Assembly: GCA_946807835.1 (NCBI GenBank)
Contig: CAMPEX010000001.1
Coordinates: forward strand, 5,285,001 to 5,349,000
DNA: 64,000 bases
Origin: Ailanthus altissimus
Lineage: Eukaryota > Streptophyta > Magnoliopsida > Sapindales > Simaroubaceae
Direction of reading: 5' to 3'
In this document: in pieces, positions 58,569-64,000 of the stretch
Position numbering within the stretch: position 1 is the first letter of the stretch
Layout: each line of letters opens with the position of its first letter
Notes under the pieces: model-generated
What the model was told of the DNA's origin: nothing
Seen by the model: only the letters and a program-made list of their open reading frames with translations
The model's database searches: none
Made by a program: the position numbers and the translations under genes

Positions 58569-61427
58569 ATGGCCGATGCAATTGTTTCCAGTCTCATGGA
58601 GCAGCTGACTTCAATCATTGCTCAAGAGATACAAGAAGAGGTGAGGCTCGTAGTAGGGGTCGGCAAAGAAGTGAAAAAGCTTAGCAGCAATCTTCGAGCA
58701 ATTCAAGCCGTGCTCAATGATGCAGAGCAAAGACAAGTGAAGGAGGAAAGAGTTAGGGTCTGGCTGGATCAGCTCAAAGATGCTTCCTACGACATGGAAG
58801 ATGTGTTGGATGAGTGGAACACTGCAAGGCTGAAACTGCAAATCGAGGGAGTTGATGAGAGTGCTCTTGTTCCTAAGAAGAAGGTATGCTTCTTCTTTAC
58901 ATCACCTTGCAGTTGCTTTGGTTTAAAACAAATCGTTTTGCGTCATGATATTGCTCACAAGATCAGAGAGATCAATGAAAATCTCGTTGATATTGCCAAA
59001 GAAAAAGACATGTTTAACTTTCATGTGTATGAGATAAAGAGTAATATTGAGAAGTCCGATCGAATGCATACTACCTCCTTAGTTGATGAGTCTGAAATAT
59101 GTGGTAGAGATTATGAGAAGAATGCAATTATAAGTAAGTTGTTGAGTAAGAGTAGTGAAGAACAAAACCCCCTCCACATCATCTCACTCGTAGGGATGGG
59201 AGGTGTTGGGAAAACAACACTTGCTCAACTAGCCTATGATAATGTCAAGGTGAAAAGAAGCTTTGACAAAACAATATGGATTTGTGTTTCAGACTCTTTT
59301 GATGAGTTTAGGATTGCCAAAGCGATCATTGAAGCTCTAAAAGGTTCTGCTTCTAATTTAAGTGAATTTCAATCTCTTATACAACATATCAGAGAAACTA
59401 TTGTTGGGCAGAAAATTTTTGTTGTCTTAGATGATGTGTGGAATGAAGATTATAGTAAATGGGAACCATTCTACCACTGTCTAAAGAATAGTCTTCATGG
59501 AAGTAAAATTTTAATTACCACACGCAAAGAGACAGTTGCACGTATAATGGGATCGACTGATATTATTCCCATCAAAGAATTAACTGAAGAAAAATGTTGG
59601 TCATTGTTTAAGCAAGTAGCCTTTTTTGGTAGGTCTATTGAAGAATGTGAAAAATTAGAAGAAATTGGTAAGAAAATTGCACGCAAGTGTAAGGGCTTAC
59701 CTCTTGCTGCAAAAACAATAGGTTGCCTTTTGAGGTCTAAAAAAACCGACGAAGAGTGGCAAAGAATTTTAAATAGCGATTTGTGGAAAATAGAAGAGTT
59801 GGAAAAAGGTCTTTTACCTACTTTGTTGTTGAGTTATAACGATTTGCCATCTGTGATAAAACGTTGTTTTTCATATTGTGCTGTCTATCCAAAAGACTTC
59901 ATGATAGAAAAAGATGATTTGGTTAAATTATGGATGGCTCTAGGTTATCTTGGTACCGAACAAAACACAGAAATAGACATAATTGGTCGAGAGTATGTTG
60001 ACATCTTAGTTGCTCGCTCTTTCTTTCAACCGTATGTCTTTGATGCTATTGATGGTCATATCATAGGATACAGGATGCATGATATAATACATGATTTTGC
60101 CATGTTCCTGCGTAGAAATGAATGTCTTACGGTAGAAATCAATAATTGTGAAGATCCATTCATAAACTCTTTTCACGAGAAAGTTCGTCACTCAATGTTA
60201 ACACTTGGTAAAGAGGCTTCATTTCCCGTCTCTATTTCAGTGGTCAAAAGATTGCGTAGCCTCTTAATTAAGAATAAAGGAGTTGAAAATTCATCATTGA
60301 ATGATGCCCTACCGGAGTTGTTTAAAGAATTGAAATGTTTAAGGATTTTTGATATAAAAGAAAATGGGGCTAATCATAGTTTGATTAAAGAGATTCCCGA
60401 AGAAGTTGGAAATTTGATACATTTGAGATACATTAATTTATCAGGTCAGGCGATAAAAAAATTACCTCAGTCATTGTGTGAGTTGTATAATCTACAAATG
60501 TTAGACATTACAAAGTGTAAAGATCTGAGCGAATTGCCTCAGGGGTTTGGAAAGTTGATAAACATGAGGTATTTACTGAATGGTGAGACACATTCGTTGG
60601 CTTACATGCCAGCAGGGGTTGGGAGATTAACTAGTCTCCGAGTAATAAAAAAATTGGTTGTCGGTGGCAGCCAGAATCAAGGATGCACACTTGAATCTCT
60701 TAAAAACCTTAACCTTCTTCGAGAATGTTGTATAAGAGGTCTGGGTAATGTGTTAAATGTGGGTGAGACTAAGGGATTAGGACTTGAGAAAAAGGAAAAT
60801 CTTGTTGCTCTGTCTCTTCAGTTTGATAGTAGTGATGAACAAGGGCGGAGGAAGGAGGAGGACGAACAACTTCTGCAAGCCCTACAGCCTCCTCCCAATC
60901 TCAAGGAATTAACGATATCTTCGTACAGAGGCAACACGACTGTTTTCTCCAATTGGATGATGTCATTAACCAATGTAAGGATTTTATATCTTAGTTACTG
61001 CAAAAATTGGGAGCATTGTCCTCCTCTGGGAAAATTACCATCCCTTGAGAAACTTGATATATGGTTAATGATAAGAGTGAAAAGCATGGGTAATGAATTT
61101 TTGGGAATACTAGAAAGAGATGATGATGGCTCATCTTCATCTTTTATCGCCTTCCCGAAATTGAAATTTCTTGTAATTGGGGCAATGTTTGAGTTGGAAG
61201 AATGGGATTATGGGATTACAAGAAAGGGACAAATCATGCCACGTCTTTCTTCCGTGAGAATTTGGCAGTGCCCCAAATTAAAGGCACTGCCCGACTACCT
61301 TCTTCAGCCAACAACACTACAATTTTTTGAGATTGTCAGAAGTCCTATTCTAAAAGAACGTTACAAAGAGGGATCAGGAGAGGACTGGCCAAAGATATCT
61401 CACATTCCCAGCAAAGGTATTTATTAA
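58569..61427 (+). CDS. CC-NB-LRR disease resistance protein (RGA3/RGA4-like)
   Basis: An intact single-exon frame encodes 952 residues from MADAIVSSLM; an in-frame ATG at 58530 would add 13, but MAD- starts are usual for this family. It is a cytoplasmic immune receptor that senses pathogen effectors. The coiled-coil N-terminus (1-150) has the EDVID-like DMEDVLDEW at 75-83. NB-ARC motifs are all present: P-loop GMGGVGKTT (209-217), kinase-2 FVVLDDVW (284-291), RNBS-B GSKILITTR (311-319), GLPLA (376-380), RNBS-D CFSYCAVYPKD (433-443), MHD (503-505). The leucine-rich repeats run from about 570 to 930 and are irregular. Trp after the kinase-2 aspartates marks the non-TIR class. The length is normal for the group. 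The coding sequence ends in GIY. The region after the stop (61490) has a CACAG/GTAATT donor-like site, so a 3' UTR intron is possible. The specific pathogen cannot be told from sequence. Confidence 0.95.
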   Translation: MADAIVSSLMEQLTSIIAQEIQEEVRLVVGVGKEVKKLSSNLRAIQAVLNDAEQRQVKEERVRVWLDQLKDASYDMEDVLDEWNTARLKLQIEGVDESALVPKKKVCFFFTSPCSCFGLKQIVLRHDIAHKIREINENLVDIAKEKDMFNFHVYEIKSNIEKSDRMHTTSLVDESEICGRDYEKNAIISKLLSKSSEEQNPLHIISLVGMGGVGKTTLAQLAYDNVKVKRSFDKTIWICVSDSFDEFRIAKAIIEALKGSASNLSEFQSLIQHIRETIVGQKIFVVLDDVWNEDYSKWEPFYHCLKNSLHGSKILITTRKETVARIMGSTDIIPIKELTEEKCWSLFKQVAFFGRSIEECEKLEEIGKKIARKCKGLPLAAKTIGCLLRSKKTDEEWQRILNSDLWKIEELEKGLLPTLLLSYNDLPSVIKRCFSYCAVYPKDFMIEKDDLVKLWMALGYLGTEQNTEIDIIGREYVDILVARSFFQPYVFDAIDGHIIGYRMHDIIHDFAMFLRRNECLTVEINNCEDPFINSFHEKVRHSMLTLGKEASFPVSISVVKRLRSLLIKNKGVENSSLNDALPELFKELKCLRIFDIKENGANHSLIKEIPEEVGNLIHLRYINLSGQAIKKLPQSLCELYNLQMLDITKCKDLSELPQGFGKLINMRYLLNGETHSLAYMPAGVGRLTSLRVIKKLVVGGSQNQGCTLESLKNLNLLRECCIRGLGNVLNVGETKGLGLEKKENLVALSLQFDSSDEQGRRKEEDEQLLQALQPPPNLKELTISSYRGNTTVFSNWMMSLTNVRILYLSYCKNWEHCPPLGKLPSLEKLDIWLMIRVKSMGNEFLGILERDDDGSSSSFIAFPKLKFLVIGAMFELEEWDYGITRKGQIMPRLSSVRIWQCPKLKALPDYLLQPTTLQFFEIVRSPILKERYKEGSGEDWPKISHIPSKGIY

Positions 61428-61839
61428 GATGATGGGCAAGGAGGCACTTGATTATCAAACGCCAATAATTAATTACCATCACCCACAGGTAATTTCTTCT
61501 CCTGCTCTCTTTTAGTTTGTTGTTTTTTAACTGTTGTCTATTTAAGAAGCAGAAGAAACCTTGAATAATATCTAATATCATGTCAATGTTAGTAACATGC
61601 AACATATATTATATATATATATATATATATTCGTTTCCTTTTTACAAACAAAAAGGGAATTGGAATTACTGCATTACCTTTTCTCAATTTGATGGGTGTC
61701 TTCACTTCATTAGACCTGGAGTTTGTCATGAGAACATAATGTTGCTAGTTATTCCGTTTCATTGTTATTTAGTTTATTTTAGTTCTTTTTAAGGGCTTCT
61801 CAAGACTTATTATTTAAAATTACAGGTCCTTGAAAGGAA
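61428..61839. other. Spacer after the resistance gene
   Basis: Presumed 3' UTR, an AT microsatellite at about 61604-61630, and no recognised gene. The short frames at 61345-61605 (-) and 61580-61792 (+) are not supported. Confidence 0.45.
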
Positions 61840-63403
61840 ATGGCATCATGTTTTAATGCCACATCTTCTCTGGCCTCTGTGCCATCTTTCAGCGGACTCC
61901 CAATGGATGATAGGATTTCAAGTTCTTCAGGTAAGTTGTCATCATTGGCTTTCATATATTTAACAACTGCCTTTGTAGTTAGCAGAGCAAATGTTAATGT
62001 GCAGGACTTTATTTACTTTATTTGGGGTATTCAGGAACTTTAATAAGGGATGAGATTGGACTGTCACTGGAAACATTAAAGCTGGGAAGGAGGTCCTGAG
62101 GCATGCTCACCGAAGAAACAATCACCATTCTAGATGATGGCAAAAGACAGGATGTGGTGAATGAAATTATAAAGGAGTTGCATGGACCAGCTGCCTCCTT
62201 AAGGTGCTTTTAGCTGAAATTTTTATTTCCTAATATGTTCATTATTTGCTTGCTACTCTCTGGTATCAATGTATCATGATGCAGGCAGCAAAGGAGGTCT
62301 ATGAAAAGAGAAGCTTCATTAAAGTATTGCAGAACTTTTAGGTGGTGTTGCAGTAATTTAGGTAATTGCATGTTTACTTGCTTGTACAAGAATACAGATT
62401 TTGGCTGATTTATGTAATTTATAGAATTTGATTTCCATCTTTAGTCCATTGATATCTGTACTGCTTATCTAAACTGGACATAAATGGAAACAGAGTTTTA
62501 AGGAAAATAAATTGAGGGCAGATGCTTTAAATGCAATAGAGGTATTGCACTATTTGTGGTCATGTTACATTGTCTTCTGGCCATATCTGAAGTCACTTTT
62601 CAGAATACTAGACTTTTTCCAGGCAGCTGTAGAGGAAGGTATTGTATTTGGTGGTTGATGCACCTTGCTCCGGCTGGCAACCAAAGTTGATCTCATCAAA
62701 GATACTCTTGACTGTTATGAGCAGAAGGTGATAAATGCTTAATGGCCAAGTTTCTATCATTTATCTGTCACTGTAACTTGATTCTTAATTTAATCTCACG
62801 ATTAATCATTAGGTTGGTGTGGTATCATTAAAAAGGGCATTGAGCTGCCTACGAGGTTAATTCCAGGAATGCAAAGGGGTCAGTGGAAGTGTTTTAGTTG
62901 AAAAGGCATGGATTCTAATTCTAGTAGCTACTCGTTAACTGACACAAGGTTGCACAAGTATAATTAATGGCTGATAATTGTTAGTTTCTTTTACTTTCTG
63001 CGCATTCAGTTGCTATCTAGGGACAACACAAAGTATGGTTACAATTCTGCTACTTGATGACAACACAATATGATGGCTTCTGTATCATTTTGGTCCAACA
63101 AAGGTGACAGCATGACTCTTAGGTGCTTCAGATGTAAAAATGTTTTTCACTGTTCTGTAGTCATTAAGAATCACATGCGTGTAGATGACAAACTATTTCG
63201 TCTTTCTATTATCCAGCTGCACAAAATTAATAATCATGAAATTCAAACACTGTGCTTCACCTATGAGCGAACTTAAGGTCTTGGAGCATGCAGCTTCGGT
63301 TGCTAAAAGTTTCCTCAAATTAGATGAAGTGGCGGTTGACATCACGGAACCTGAACCCGTCACTGCTGGAAACCCCATGGATAACTCAGGTTATTATCAT
63401 TGA
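61840..63403 (+). pseudogene. Plastid chaperonin-60 beta subunit pseudogene, intron-containing and missing its middle
   Basis: The parent protein is the beta subunit of the chloroplast chaperonin that folds Rubisco and other stromal proteins. Pieces in order: first exon 61840-61930 (MASCFNATSSLASVPSFSG, transit-peptide start, donor GTAAGT). Then 62035-62203 (TLIRDEIGLSLE, with a frameshift and stop near 62075-62098), 62285-62361 (EKLH, stop, SIAELLGGVAVI), 62494-62541 (ENKLRADALNAIE), 62623-62727 (AAVEEGIVFGG, stop, CTLLRLATKVD), and 62813-about 62908 (LKRALS, SGSVLVEK). KYGYNSA is near 63035. A C-terminal piece ends 63403 (LEHAASVAKSFL, AGNPMDNSGY). GT-AG borders remain, so it is not a processed copy. 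The exons for the N-terminal equatorial and most of the apical domain are absent. Confidence 0.88.
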
Positions 63404-64000
63404 CTAGAATGTCTTCTTTGCTATGTTGATTCTAAACCTTAGTTAAGTTGATTGATTAAGCTTTTTTTCTGTTGGCTATATGTAATCAGATTATGGATGC
63501 TAGGCTTGTATAAAACCACTGTCACATTGAAGATTGCTAATGGTACAACATATGTTAGTCCATTTTCTCTTGTGAGACAAGACAAGGTGAAGGATGTATC
63601 TCCGATACTGGCCTCTTCAGCTCATAACATTCTTGCCACTTTGGCTAAATCATGAGACAGAATTTGGCCAATTTTTTCCTTTTCCAGTGAAGTTGCTGGA
63701 GTGGAGGTGTTGTTCTGTATCAGCTATTTGTTGCGCATCAGTGTATGAATAAAGAAATTATTCTGATCTGTAGACTGTACATATGGTAATGCAAAGTATA
63801 CTTCTTATTTAAATTCTCTTTCTCACTGAGAAACAAACTACAGAAGAAAGAGAGGCTTAAATACATACTAATTTATAGCGCCTGTGAGAGGCAAGCACCC
63901 TGATGAAACCAAATTAGAAGGCTTTTTATAGCATTATTTGTTAGGAATAAAATTTAATTTAAAATAATTCAGTTTAGAGGCCTTTTTTAGCATTATTTGT
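63404..64000. other. Unassigned right end
   Basis: A 67-codon frame at 63452-63655 (TVTLKIANGTTYVSPF...) has no family I recognise. Near the end a short direct repeat is visible: GGCTTTTTATAGCATTATTTGT at about 63919-63940 and GGCCTTTTTTAGCATTATTTGT at 63979-64000. Nothing else is seen. Confidence 0.4.

Noticed and set aside
58484..58684. Separate small gene upstream of the resistance gene
   Set aside because: It overlaps the well-supported start of the resistance protein in another phase and has no domain; it is kept only as a possible upstream ORF.
63452..63655. 67-codon frame after the chaperonin pseudogene as its last exon
   Set aside because: The chaperonin C-terminus already ends at 63403 with its normal NPMDNSGY tail, and this frame resembles no part of the protein.

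Overview
The window looks like nuclear DNA of a dicotyledonous plant. It is AT-rich, has one intact gene and is otherwise mostly decayed transposable elements. The intact gene is a single-exon CC-NB-LRR resistance gene at 58569-61427. Its sequence reminds me of the RGA3/RGA4-like group of citrus, so a Citrus relative (Rutaceae) is my best guess; this is recollection, not a database search.

Layout, left to right. 30-2640: AT-rich, LTR-like repeat. 2641-7320: non-coding repeat debris carrying a clean solo LTR (5291-6760, 5-bp target duplication CATAT). 7321-7800: remnant of an Ulp1-like (C48) protease. 8019-26688: a Ty3/gypsy element (element 1, + strand, duplication TATAG), whose 3' LTR was split by a second, complete-length but broken chromovirus (element 2, - strand, 15807-26090, duplication CTCAT/CTCGT). 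26890-28580: a Mutator-like (MULE) transposase pseudogene on the - strand. 30629-36106: two more - strand chromovirus remnants (element 4, then element 3 inserted into its chromodomain). 36107-41359: a different + strand Ty3/gypsy remnant (element 5). 42120-43510: a second MULE transposase pseudogene, + strand. 44200-57320: a - strand DUF1985/Ulp1-type gene remnant, pulled apart by a Ty1/copia element (46959-55164), which itself carries a second copy of the solo LTR (48190-49627). 58569-61427: the resistance gene. 61840-63403: an intron-containing fragment pseudogene of the plastid chaperonin-60 beta subunit.

The most interesting structural point is that a MULE transposase and an Ulp1-like protease appear twice, each time convergent with their 3' ends close together, once the later LTR insertions are mentally removed. 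That fits two copies of a ULP-carrying MULE family (the kind known as Kaonashi-type MULEs), later used as landing sites by gypsy and copia elements. The order of insertion can be read from target duplications, from unoccupied sites preserved in sister LTRs, and from LTR-LTR divergence: about 16% for element 1 and 12% for element 2, by eye over short stretches.

I found no rRNA, tRNA or CRISPR. All pol and transposase reading frames carry stops or frameshifts, so none looks autonomous.
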